Source: Tilletiaria anomala UBC 951 | Taxonomy: Eukaryota; Basidiomycota; Exobasidiomycetes; Georgefischeriales; Tilletiariaceae | Reading direction: 5' to 3' | Length of the DNA stretch: 64,000 bases | Assembly (NCBI RefSeq): GCF_000711695.1 | Contig: NW_013546980.1 | Span: 1-64,000, forward strand | Shown: in pieces, positions 32,577 to 43,731 of the stretch | How the letters are laid out: each line of letters starts with the position of its first letter | How positions within the stretch are numbered: the first letter of the stretch is position 1 | Notes under the pieces: generated by a model | What the model was told of the DNA's origin: nothing | Database searches by the model: none | The model's input: only the letters and a program-made list of their open reading frames with translations | Made by a program: the position numbers and the translations under genes

Positions 32577-33513
32577 GCTGTATGTTGGACCGTCCCCGGA
32601 AAGGGGGGGAGCGTGTCTGCTTTGCGACCCGGATGCGCGTGCACCTTCTTTCGCGTACCATATCCGCGGTATGGGGAGTGCCTTATACTTGGAGACGAGG
32701 ATTGGAGGGTTATTTTGGTGTGGTCTGTGTCAGCATCAGCCAGCCGAGCATCATGACTCGCGAGGTTCGAGGGCCGAAAGGTGTCAGTCCGCTCTCACTT
32801 CCCTCCGTCACTGCCGGTCATGTCGATGTGGGATAAGTTGTTTTCGTTGAGTAGGGTTGCATACCGGCGCTTGCCAAGCCACCTGTGGGCCTGTGGGCTA
32901 GTGGGCCGGCTGGCGGCGGTGCTGTCACTCTGACATGATGACTTGCACTGGCAGTTGGCTTGCTATGCCCACGCGCGAGGGATGCAAGTCCCCAGACCAC
33001 GTCTCGACTCCATCCATAGCAACCGCACCATATGATCACATCGTATTGGCATCGTCCCCAGAGGCATCCTCGACTATCTCGACTCATCGTCAGTGCCGGA
33101 GGATCAAACAGTCTCAAGCAAGAAGACCACATCCTGGCAGGCGCACAAGCGTGGCACCGCAGTCGGCATCTCAGCGCGTACCCGCACTCTCACATCTGCT
33201 CTTGGCCGTCAACCACAGTCTGTCGAATTGTGGACAAATCCAACAAGGAAAGGAGCAGACAGACGAGACAGAGACAAAAGCCCGGAGGGAGCACTAGGAA
33301 TCTCGCCCAAATATATCGGTCCTTCTGTGCTCGCCCTTCTAGCACAGATCGAAAAGAAACGGAGCCTTGGAAGCACCTATCTCAAGCGTTCATTGCCGTC
33401 TCATCGACAACTCACCCTTCATCGAGCTTGATCCTCAGCAAGTATCCCTGACACTACAGCTCGGCAGCCAGCACCATCATCCGCAAGGGCCATTCACATC
33501 TTCATTGCTCGCC
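32577..33513. other. Divergent promoter region methyltransferase / epsin
   Basis: About 940 bases between divergent starts. It contains CA/TC-rich parts and frames without conservation. The ATG-like codon of the in-frame upstream extension of epsin (33367) is not supported because family similarity begins at 33514. Confidence 0.5.
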
Positions 33514-35265
33514 ATGTCGTCTCTTCAGAACATGTCCAAGTCCGCCATGCGGGTCGGCAAGAACTACATCAAGGGCTACACAGATGTCCAAGTCAAAGTC
33601 CGTGACGCCACATCCAACGATCCGTGGGGACCCTCGGGCCAACAGATGAACGAGCTTGCACAGCTCAGTTACAACCAAAATGATTTTATCGAGATCATGG
33701 AGATCCTTGATAAGAGGCTGAACGACAAAGGCAAGAACTGGAGGCATGTATTCAAGTCGTTGACCCTGCTTGATTACCGTGAGTGGTATGCTGTCCGGCT
33801 GCGCTTCTCGCGCAGGTGACTGATACAATGAAATGCACCCTCTGGCTACCAGTACTGCATGCCGGCAGCGAGAATTGCGTCATCTATTTCCGGGACAACA
33901 TCTACGTTGTTAAGACACTGAAGGAATTCCAGTACGTCGATGAGTACGGCAAAGACCAGGGTGCCAATGTCCGACAGAAGGCCAAGGACATCACCAACCT
34001 ACTGCAGGACGAGGCACGCCTGCGCGAAGAGCGGAGGAGCCGGGCGCACATGCGCGAGCGTATGACAGGCGGCTCGAACGATGGCCTGCCCGAGGACGGG
34101 GATGCCGAGGGCAGGCGACGACGTCAGCAGGATACGAACCGGAGGCGCGCCAGAGAGGACGAAGAACTGTCCAAAGCGATTGAGGAGAGCAAGCGGATGG
34201 CCCGGGAGAACGAGGAAAGGATCAGGAGGGAGGCAAAGGACGAGGAGGAGCTGGAACAAGCACTGAAGCTCTCACGAGAAGAAGAGGACAAACGCATCAA
34301 GGAGCTGGAGGAGAAGAACAAGAATGCACTTTTTGACGATTCGATCAACATCGAAGGGCCCAACGCGTACACCAACGGCAGCCAGCAGGTGGATATGTGG
34401 GGAAACCCACTGGTAAATCTCAACGACGGCTTTGCCAATGCCGCCTTGCAGCCGCAGTATACATCGTTCAATCCGTACATGCAGCAGCCGCAGCAGACGG
34501 GGTATAACCCGTTCCTGCAGCAGCAAATGCAGCAGCAGGCCGCGATGCAGCAGCAATGGGAGCTGCAGCAGGCCGCGCAACAGTACCAACAGCTGATGAT
34601 GCAGCAGACCGCCCAGCCACAACAACAGCATCCGCAGCAGATCAGGCCGCAGCCGACGGCGTTCGGGAGCAACAACCCTTTCGCCAACTTTGGTGGTACA
34701 TCTCAACAGCAGCAGTCACAGCACAATGTACCGGTAGGCGACCTGTTCTCGTCTGAGCCACAGCAGCCTCCACAGCAACAGCAGGAGCAGCAGCAGCCTC
34801 AAGCGGCACCGGCACAGCAACCTGCGTCGCCGATCGGCCCGCCGAAAGTCAAGACGGACCAGAGCGATAGATTCTCGGAGCTCAACCGGCTGCTGGCGTC
34901 CGGCGATGGGATCGACACGTTTGGTAACACGGGTGACTTGCGATGTGAGTCTCCCTGGGGCTTCATGAGCATTGAATAGTGCATGTGGGAAAGGTTTACT
35001 GATTATCATCGTCTCTCTTCCTTCCTTGCGATGCGCACTCGCGCCCTCTTGCCCTCTCCTCCATATCTGACCTTTCCTGCTGACCTCAACAGTCGGGCAC
35101 AGCGGCAACCGCGGTCAGCTCTTGACGCAGCAGCAGACGGGCGCAGCCGCAATGGGCCAGCAGGCGTTCGGCGGTGCTGGCGGCGCGGGAGATGGAGCAG
35201 AAGCAGGAGCAGGAGCAGCGCAAAATGGTTCCCAGCAGCAGCAGCAGCCATTCTTCCAGCTTTGA
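33514..35265 (+). CDS. Epsin (ENTH-domain endocytic adaptor)
   Basis: Clathrin adaptor of the Ent1/Ent2 type that binds PI(4,5)P2, ubiquitinated cargo and EH-domain proteins. Exons 33514-33778, 33853-34944 and 35093-35265 give 509 aa. ENTH at about 12-145: VQVKVRDATSNDPWGPSGQQ, FIEIMEILDKRLNDKGKNWR, then LDY joined across intron 1 to LLHAGSENCVIYF, and VRQKAKDITNLLQDE. Two ubiquitin-interacting motifs follow (EELSKAIEESKRMARE; EEELEQALKLSREEED), then a long Gln-rich region with NPF (GYNPFLQQ, SNNPFANF) and a last exon ending QQQQPFFQL, close to the C-terminal clathrin-box position of epsins. Poly-Gln tracts are CAG-rich. Intron 2 is 148 nt. Domain order and length fit fungal epsins. Confidence 0.95.
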
Positions 35266-36084
35266 GGAAATGACTCTGATGTTCTTCTGCCTTTCCGCAA
35301 CAAAGCGACAAGGTCTACCCTAACCCCCTTTTCACCTCATCTTCTTGACCTCCTGCCCCTCATCGTCTGGCTCTCTAGCGGGGTATACCAGCATTCGTCA
35401 ACGATCCGTGGTTTTCCGCGCTTTCAATTCAACACATCCACTCGAGAACATTTGACATTTCCATCGTGTACCGTTTTTAGATGATCGTCACCCGTTTTGC
35501 CATGAGATGCGCACAGACTACCCAACCATCCATCAATCCCCTCATTCTCTTTCTCTTCGATCTGTAGCTGTCAGTGCGACGGGTCGAGGCAATGTATTGC
35601 TTTGCATCGTGCGTGCACCTGGTGCTTCCCTCCATGACCCCAACCGAACGAATGATGGCCATGAGCGCAACGTTCGTCAGCGTCACAGAGAGAGCTCGCG
35701 CGCAACGCACGCCACCGTATCCATCCTGCTCTCCAGCATAAGCAACGATGAGGGGGACCGAGCGCACAAAGCAAAAAGGACATTGCACATCACACCGCCA
35801 TTGAATTCAAAAAAGATATCAGAGGGAAAATAAGAAAGGAATAGAGAAAGTGAGTGAGAGAGAGGCGGCGTGCCCGCGTCGTCACTTGTAATCTTTAACC
35901 GATCCGGCGCCGCATTTCGGTTCTCCTTCATTCCTTCCCCTTCCATACACCCCAACCCACATTTCCGTGCAAACGAGGGGCGTGTGATGAGCGAACAACA
36001 AACGCCGACCCATTTGGTCCCAGGTCCCACCGAGGTTGGGGTGTAGTGTGCAAGAAGGGACGCGCGAGCCGTGCGCGCTGTGCT
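35266..36084. other. Convergent 3' intergenic region
   Basis: About 820 bases between the epsin and septin stop codons, so mostly 3' untranslated sequence. Frames of 100-115 codons on both strands overlap each other and look non-coding. GA repeats lie near 35850-35870. Confidence 0.5.
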
Positions 36085-37968
36085 TTAGTTCCTCAGCGAG
36101 AAGCCCTTCTTCTTTGTCTGGCTCGCTTTTTCCGGCGTGAGCGGCCTGCCGGACTCAAGCCTCCGCTTCTTGTCCTCCAAGTCGAGGCGCTGCTTCTCGA
36201 GCGCCTCCCGCATTTCCCGGTGTCGGCTGTATAGCTCCTCCTCTGACTGCTTCAGCTTGGCCTCCTTTTCCGCGACTTTCTGCTGGAAGACGAGCTTCAT
36301 CTCGTTCTGTGCGTATGTGTGAGCGCAGGAATGGATTGGGTGAGCAGAATATCTTAAAGGATGGGAACAAGCAATGCTGCGAAGGAGCAGCAGCAACAGC
36401 GATACGGACTCACCTCCATCTTGGCAAGCTTGGCCTCATGCAGGGCCCTCTCCTCGGCCATCTTGGCAGCCGGGTTGACCTCCTTGAAAACCGAGTGGTC
36501 CTGTGTGACGCCCATCGCAACGAGCTTCTCGCTGCGGTACTTTTCGTAGAGGACGGTGTGTGTGTGTTCCTTGAGCTCCTCCATGTGCGTACGGATGAGC
36601 ATCTGGCGCAGCTTGACAAAGTCGCAGTGCTCCTCGTTGTCCACCTCGATCACGCCCCACGGGTAGCCGCGCCCACGCACGCGACGGCCGTCTGGCGTGT
36701 CGATTTCAGAGTTGGCGCCGACGATGGCGAAGGGGATCTTGCGCTGGATAGACGGAATGGTGGGAGCGACGAGGGACAGGAACGGCGTCAGCATGATCTA
36801 GCGCTCTTAATCGAGTGACGAGCACCCATTCCCGCAGCAGTGAAGGACTCACAGCAATCTCCTCGTTCTCCGCGATGGTTTCCTCATCCTCGTTGTCGTA
36901 AACCGGAGCGTGGTAGATATCAATCTGGTGGTGCGCAATGTCGTTGAGGATCCTCTGCTTGAATGAGAGGATCTCCTCGTCGGTGAGCGTGTCGCTCTTG
37001 GCGATGACGGGAATAAGGTTGACCTTCTGGTGGAGGCGGCGCATGAACTCGATATCAATCGGCCGCAGCGCGTGGCCGGTCGGCTGGACAAAGTAGATGC
37101 ATGCGTGCACGCGGTTGTCGACCAGCTTGCTGCGGTTGACGCGGTTCTCCTGCTCAAGGTAGGCGTCGAAGCGCGACTCAATGTTCTCAACGATCGGCTT
37201 CCAACTGTTGTCGTTGTTAACAAAGTCGCCAAAGCCAGGTGTGTCGACGACGTTCAAGCGCAGGCGGACACCGTTCTCCTCAATGTCTGCACAAGAGTGC
37301 ATTGAGCGTCAGCATAAGCTCCGAAAAGTGTGCCGCACCCTGTCGCACATACTCACCAGCGCTAATGCTCTCGATCGCGACAGTCCGATGCCGCTCAGCC
37401 TGCGGCGGAGGGACCTCTTTGCGAGGGTAGAGGGTGGTGTTGAAGAGGGTGTTGATGAGAGTTGACTTTCCGAGACCAGATTCACCTATGCAAGAGGGGG
37501 AGGGGATTGATCAGCGCCTGCTGCCTTCTGGCCAAAGGACCTGATGCAGGCTTCTGCTGAATGGAGATGTCATTGATGTTCTCGTTCCATCTCCGTCTAC
37601 ATGAAAACATCCAAAAATTGCAACGGATGAAGGCAGTCTAGAAGCTGTGTGTGTGCGTGCCCTAGACCCCAAGCACCTTTCTCTCCCCCATTCTCGCGTC
37701 CGCCAAGATACGAGCCATCTCATCGACGCAGCGTTGCATTGCGAAGGCGCAGTTCCCACGTTGCATCTCTCGACAGTAGTCCAGTAGGAAGTAGAGCATC
37801 AGCAGGCATGGAGCACTCACCAACAACCATGCAGGTGAAATTGAACCCCTTCCTCACGCTCTTCCTGTGCACCTGGTTGGGCAGGTTTGCGAATCCGACG
37901 TAACCAGTCAGCTTCTTGCGGGAGAGCTGCGGCGCGCCGTTGGCGTGTGGTTGTGCAACTTGGGCCAT
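36085..37968 (-). CDS. CDC3: Septin, Cdc3 type
   Basis: Filament-forming GTPase of the septin ring at the bud neck and septum. Exons 37968-37821, 37485-37357, 37286-36853, 36797-36414 and 36306-36085 give 438 aa. The N-terminal polybasic and lead sequence [20 protein letters not shown] is typical of the fungal Cdc3/Spn1 group. The G1 loop GESGLGKST (about 50-58) is split by intron 1 after its first Gly. G3 is DTPGFGDF, G4 AKSD, and the septin unique element includes [19 protein letters not shown] and [12 protein letters not shown]. The C-terminus is a coiled coil ([20 protein letters not shown]). The Cdc3 assignment rests on the N-terminal block. Intron 1 is 335 nt, the longest in the window; the others are 55-107 nt. 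Confidence 0.95.
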
Positions 37969-38847
37969 CTTTGCTGCTAATGCTGCTGCTGCAGCTATGG
38001 AGGAACGAGGGAGTAAAAAGAAGAGGGGATCTAGCAGGGATGATCGACTCGGTCTGAGCGAGCGAGTCCTTTGCAGAGAGAGAGAGCGCGCGCAAAAAGA
38101 CAAGGACTAGGACGGAAGGCGAGGCGCGCGAGACGACGGCTGCAAGGGCGGCTCCAGGAGCAAAGCGTCGGCGCTCTTGCTTCTTTCTTCCTCGTGTGCG
38201 GGATGAATGAAGAGAGGGCCAGGCGTGAAGTTGTGTGTCACGCAGACTGGTCTCTCTTTAGCCGTGAGTGTACTGGATGGGAATGGAGATAGGATGGGGA
38301 TGGATGCGACTTGCCTCGCCACCGTAGTGGATCTGTCCATCCACAATATACCTACCACTCCTACTGGTGAATGGTAGTGGTGCGTCAGAAGAAACGAGAG
38401 CGCGCGCGCACGCTGCACGGCGCGGCTGTTGAGCGGTATTGCTGGCACTGCAGGACACTCGCTTGTGAGGACTGATAGGGCTCTCGAGGGTCGCACCGCG
38501 CTCTCTTTGAGTGTTCCCACTAGAGTGGTGCACCAGCCAGCCGTGCAGCCATAGTGCTGTAAATCCCGCCTCGCCCCATAGAACCATCCATATCCCATCG
38601 ATCAACCCTCTCATCTCTGCAGCAGCTCTCTCCATTCTGCACTTCTCGTTTCTCGGATGGAAGCGTGACACGTCAGTCCAGCTGCATCGTGCCCTTCACG
38701 AGGTGACAGCAAAAGGCTCCCACTCGCATATCAGACCTGCGGAACTACCCGCCTGCTTGCCTGCCTGCTTGTGTGCTCACTCGCCGGCCTCTCGTGCAGC
38801 CCTCCCCCCCTTTTCCCCGCAGGCGCAGGCGAGGTCGGACACTAAAG
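37969..38847. other. Divergent promoter region septin / U2AF65
   Basis: About 880 bases between divergent starts. GA-repeats on the plus strand near 38070-38095 and a run of pyrimidines before 38848 are visible. Minus frames of 137-163 codons between 38107 and 38671 overlap in several phases and look like shadows. Confidence 0.5.
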
Positions 38848-41427
38848 ATGCAGTCCCTCGACGCAGTCACCGAGTCGTTTCTCAGCGGCATTGCCAACGA
38901 GATGCCCATATCATCCTCCTCCCACTCAAATGCGCACGCACCAGTCTCTGCCTCTGCCTACCCGTATCCGCCTCCGAGTCCCAGCAACGGGCACAGCCAC
39001 GATCACCACAGACGCTCCAGCGGCAGGTACGACGATCGCGGTGGGTGTCCTTCCTTCCGTCTTGGTCTTTTTCTCCTTGCCCCTGTAAGCTGTGAACCTT
39101 CGCTGATCACAAAATACATTCCTGCGAACAGAAAGAAGCGCAAGGCATGATGATCGCTATGATGATGAGGGAGGTCGGTCCAGAAAGCGTGATGACGACG
39201 ATTCTGAGTCGGACCGCAGGAAAAGGTGATTGTCATTTATATGGTGCAGAATGCTCTTATTATGAGCACGTACTCATTACACCCCCTCCTTTCGGTCTCT
39301 ATCGTGTTAAAGGCGCCACTATGATGACCGCGACGATCGAGGAGACCACTATCGATTACCCTCGCGCCGAGAGGACCGAGATTACGATCGTTCAGACCGT
39401 CGATCGAGCAGGCGCTACGACGATCCGCCACATGACCGCGAGAAGGATCGTTACTCTTCAGATCGCCATCGTGATCGCGAGCCCAGTAACCGCTACAGCG
39501 GGCGTGGGTATGAAGACGACCGCGACAGGCGCGGTGGCTACACGGGGTCGTACCACCGCGGCAGCGGCGGTTACCCCCCAGACGACTATCCGTCGAGCTA
39601 CCCCTCGCCACATCCCCGCGGCGGCGGCAGTCGCGACGACCGCGACCGACCACGCAGCGGTGGAGGAAGAGGAGACTGGAGGAACGAAGCAAGGGAGCAG
39701 AGCCCACTGGTCAAGCGCAGCCCTACTCCGGAAGGCACTGTGCCGATCAGCCAGAGGCCGAGGAGGGATACGAAATGGGACAGGAAACCTCAAGGCTTTG
39801 AGAACATCAGTGCACAGGAGGCCAAGGTGTCAGGTGAGTAATTTGGCACCGCTTTCCCATCGAGCAGACGTACTGATGGCAGACCGTCTGCACGCCATGC
39901 ACCCTTCCAGGCATCTTTGGCGTCCCTGGACAAGCACGCTCTCTCGATGGAGCACCGCCCGTCGGCATGCACTCTGCAGGTGCGAGCGGTGGTCGTACAG
40001 CGCTGCCGCCCATCCATCTCGGCCAAGGCGGTGGTGTACCCGGCGCTGCTGGAGCGGGAGTGGGCGGCATCAGCCAGATGAACCGGCAAGCGCGCCGGCT
40101 ATACGTCGGCAATGTCGGCTGGGACGCGACCGAGCCGCTCGTCACCGGCTTCTTCAACGCCAAGATGCGCGAGCTCAACTTGGTCAACAGGAACCTCGCC
40201 GGCGACGAGCCGTGCATCTCGGCGCAGATCAATCCCGAGAAGGGGTACGCGTTCGTTGAGTTCAGGAGCCCGGAGGAGGCGACAAACGCAATGGCGTTCG
40301 ATGGGATCGTCTTCCAGCAGCAGGGGCTCAAGATTCGCCGCCCGAAGGACTACGTCGGCCCTGACGTTGCGGCACCCACGAACGTGCACGTACCCGGCGT
40401 CGTCAGCACGAACGTGCCTGACTCGCCCAACAAGATATTCATCGGCGGCCTCCCTACGTATCTCAACGACGAGCAGGTCATGGAGCTGCTCAAGGCATTC
40501 GGCGAACTGCGCGCGTTCAACCTCGTGCGCGAACAGGGCAACGGCCCGTCGAAGGGCTTTGCCTTCTGCGAGTACGTCGATCCCTCCATTACGGACCTTG
40601 CGTGCCAGGGCCTGAATGACATGGAACTCGGCGACCGCCGTTTGGTCGTGCAGCGCGCTAGCCTCGGCAGCGGCAAGGGCAACGCGGGCGGTACGCCCGT
40701 CGCGGCGCCGCCGCGCGGCATCGCCGCTGCCGCTGCAGCGCTTGGTGGCAGCTTTGTCGGCGGCGTCGGCGGCGCTGCGGCTGAAGAAGCTGGCGAACCG
40801 ACGCGGTGCATGCAAATGCTCAACATGGTCACGCAGGACGAACTCACCGATGACCAAGAGTACAGTGAGATCGTCGAGGACATCCGCGACGAGTGCGCGC
40901 GCTACGGCGACGTTCTCGACGTCAGGATCCCGCGCCCCGAGAAGGAGAGCAAAGGCAGGGCCGCGCAGATGTACAGGAAGGCCGTCAATTCGGGCGAGCA
41001 GCCAGCGCCGTCAGCGGACGCGGCAGAAGGAGGAGATACGGGCAAAGGATCGGCGCCAGACAACAACAACAGCAGCAGCAGCAAGGAGCGCGAGGGCGTC
41101 GGACGCGTGTACGTCAAGTTTTCCGAGAAGGAGCAGTGCGCGGCAGCGCTGAAGGCGATCGCCGGCCGCCAGTTCGGTGGGCGCGTTGTTATCGCTGCGT
41201 ACCTCGCCGAGGAGCAGTGGCCCGGCGACGAGGATGGCGGCGAGAATGCCGAGGAAACGAACAAGATGGCTACCGGGCCTAAAGTCCAGGGCGAAGAGCA
41301 CGCCGCTGGTAAGGACGCGGACGAGGGCGCTGTGGATGTGCCGGCTCAGAGCCAATGGCAAGACGAGGGAGAAGGCGAGGGAAAGCGCCAGCCCGAGGCC
41401 GATGTGGATGTACAAGATGCAGAGTAA
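38848..41427 (+). CDS. U2AF2: U2AF large subunit (U2AF65)
   Basis: Splicing factor that binds the polypyrimidine tract and recruits U2 snRNP. Exons 38848-39040, 39132-39225, 39313-39833 and 39911-41427 join in phase to 774 aa. The N-terminal 250 residues are an Arg-Asp/Arg-Ser region (RSARHDDRYDDEGGRSRKRD and many RYDD/DRD units); exon 3, read in this frame, is RS-like throughout although a longer alternative frame exists. RRM1 at about 331-415 (RLYVGNVGW, GYAFVEF), RRM2 at about 444-525 (KIFIGGLPTYL, KGFAFCEY), and a UHM at about 566-705 (CMQMLNMVTQDEL, GRVYVKF, GGRVVIAAYL). The UHM carries an extra loop of about 50 residues (Gly/Ser/Asn/Lys-rich) and the protein ends in a roughly 70-residue acidic tail not found in human U2AF65 (475 aa). 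Confidence 0.95.
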
Positions 41428-41811
41428 CGATCGTGAAGATGCTTGCCGTCTATTAGAATGTACTCGTATCTACCGGTCACCACTGAAAAAGAAAGCAGCT
41501 TCTGCAGCAGCTCCCCATACATACTCTGGTTCTCCTTGGTGCTTGTGGCACGCCTAGAAGTAGCTGACGAAAAGACGCATCGGGTTGCACCGAAAAAGGC
41601 AACTACTGGAGTGATGCGCTGTGTCTTCAGCAAGCACCAGTTCAGTTGAGTTTCACGACAGACTCGAGCACATACCTCTCCGCCAAGGACACTCACAGCT
41701 GCAAGTATCGCCATCCTTTCCTGCACCGTAGAGACGAGGTGGGGATGTTCCTTTCCTGCGGCGGAGAGGTGAATTTGAAAGGCGCAGACGCCTGAACACC
41801 CGCACGGCATC
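41428..41811. other. Intergenic region U2AF65 to MED6
   Basis: About 380 bases between tandem plus-strand genes, holding the U2AF65 3' end and the MED6 promoter. Nothing distinctive seen. Confidence 0.5.
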
Positions 41812-42685
41812 ATGGCCGCTGCTACCAGCGCCGGCGCGGCAGGGCCGACACCGACCCTCTATGAGCAGATGTCCATACAATTCAAGGCGCCCGAATTCAC
41901 CCAGTACTATGGGCCCCTGACCGAGCGCACCGTTCTCGACTACTTTGCGCAGTCGCCTTTCTACGACAAGACGTGCACGAACCAGATGCTGCGCATGCAG
42001 AACATCGCCAGCTTTAACACGCTCGTCGGGCGCTGGACAGCCAAAGAGGAGGAGGAGCAACTAAGGAAGTTTACCGGGACAGAGTACGTCGTCGCAATCG
42101 CCATGCCGCCATCACTGTTTATCATACAGCGGAGGGAGCGCACAAGTGACGTCGAGACGGAGGACACGGCGACGTACTATATCATCAACGATGCGGTCAT
42201 GCAAGGGCCAGATCTATACACCGTGCTTGGTAACCGCATGGTGAGTTTTAGGTTCTTGTTCCTATTGGCATCTCTTGCCGTCTGCTGATGCGCAACGTTC
42301 TTGCCGCGTCACGCAGACAATGGCTTTCAATGCAATCAGCAACTCTCTAGCTATGGCCAGAGAAGCACAGCCACCCCTCGACCTGCGCTCATCGACGTCT
42401 GGCGGCAGAGCCTGGAAGGTGTATCAAGAGGCCGAGGAGGAGGAGGATGAGGAAGGCACTGCGACTGCGTCAAACGCAGAAGTTGCTCTGGTGGATGGCC
42501 CGGCAGCTACAATGTCAGCTGCTGCGGACGGCAACGATGCGATCGGCAATGATGACCTCACAGGAGAAACGCCTCTAAACACGGCGAGGGTTGCTGGATC
42601 CGATGCGTCGCTCAAGCGCGGCAGCACGGAGAGAGATAATTCAATCCGCAATGGGATGGACAAGCGCGTTCGCGTCGCAAACTAA
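41812..42685 (+). CDS. MED6: Mediator subunit Med6
   Basis: Head-module subunit of Mediator, which links activators to RNA polymerase II. Exons 41812-42240 and 42317-42685 give 265 aa. The family core is complete: SIQFKAPEFTQYYGPLTERT, VLDYFAQSPFYDKTCTNQML, then GTEYVVAIAMPPSLFIIQRR, and YYIINDAVMQGPDLYTVLGN leading into exon 2 TMAFNAISNSLAMAR. The rest is a Ser/Ala/acidic tail of about 95 residues, ending in a basic KRVRVAN. The 76-nt intron lies between NRM and TMAF, in phase 0. Length fits fungal Med6 (about 220-300 aa). Confidence 0.95.
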
Positions 42686-43731
42686 CCAGACTAGGCCGCG
42701 TCATGCACGGCGCTCTTGACCTCTTCACCAGCACCCGCGATGGCTGTCCGCGCGTCTTACCGAGGATGAACCTTATCTAGCGGCGATCAGTCGCGACGGA
42801 GATGATGCCATGCTCCGGGCATGGCATCCGCTACCCAAAATATGGTTTGCGTGGCCCTGGTCGCCTTTCGGCTGCTTCTTGAACAGGGACGCGTGAAGTT
42901 TTCAAGCCTTGCAATCTTTTCTCAGCAGCTCGCGCACCCTCAAAGCACAATCAGCTAGCACTGCAAGCTCCCCAAGAGCGTGAAGCTTACAGAGCCCCAT
43001 GTGCCATTCCATCTGCTGAGAGATGGCAGCGCATGAGGCCTGCGACAAGAAGAACAGCGCTCACGCGAGGCGCAAGAGCACGCCGCGTATGGACGGTGCC
43101 GGGTGCCCACCTCATATCTTTGTCCCCACCATCGGCATGCCACATGCATTTACACGCGCATGCGGGAGAGCTTTGCTCCTATATTACTGCTCCCCATACG
43201 CCTACTCCGAATAGCCACCAGCAACATAAATCACAACTGGCCAGGGGGAGAGTGAGAGCTCGCCGTCGAGGGTTGTTGATCATGTATCCCACGTGCAAGC
43301 CTTCGCTGTGGTAGGTTCATTATGTACGGTTGCATGTACGATGCGCCAGGGTTTTAGTCCTGTATATACAACACATATGTAGTGCATGGGCTTGTACTAT
43401 GCTTTGGATTCCGAGTGCCTTTGGAGGTTTGCAGCTACGAGGGAGGATGGCGCTGGGTTGAACCAGCTGGTAAATGTGAAGGACCCGCTCAAAGTGAGCC
43501 AGTCAAGTGAGCGTTGTGGTGCGGACTTCCCTTGAGAGCCAAAGTGCTGACGCACCCCACAGCCGCCACCGCTGCCGCTGCGCACGCACCACTGCTTGTC
43601 CACCACATCCACGTCCAGTCAATCCTCCCTCATCGCCTCGCCGATCACATTGGAGACAAACGCCGACAGCTTGTTACATCAGCAGCGAAAAAAGGCAGAC
43701 AGGCTCGGGATTGGATCCGCGCGCCGCCAAA
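42686..43731. other. Intergenic region MED6 to ABP1
   Basis: About 1.05 kb. It holds AT-rich patches near 43200-43230 and 43360-43385 (tatatacaacacatatg). No frame looks coding; the in-frame extension of ABP1 upstream of 43732 starts at a GTG-type codon region and is not conserved. Confidence 0.5.

Noticed and set aside
39147-40259. Plus-strand 370-codon open frame in the U2AF65 region
   Set aside because: It is an alternative frame of the Arg/Asp-repeat exon and RRM1; the correct frame continues into both RRMs.
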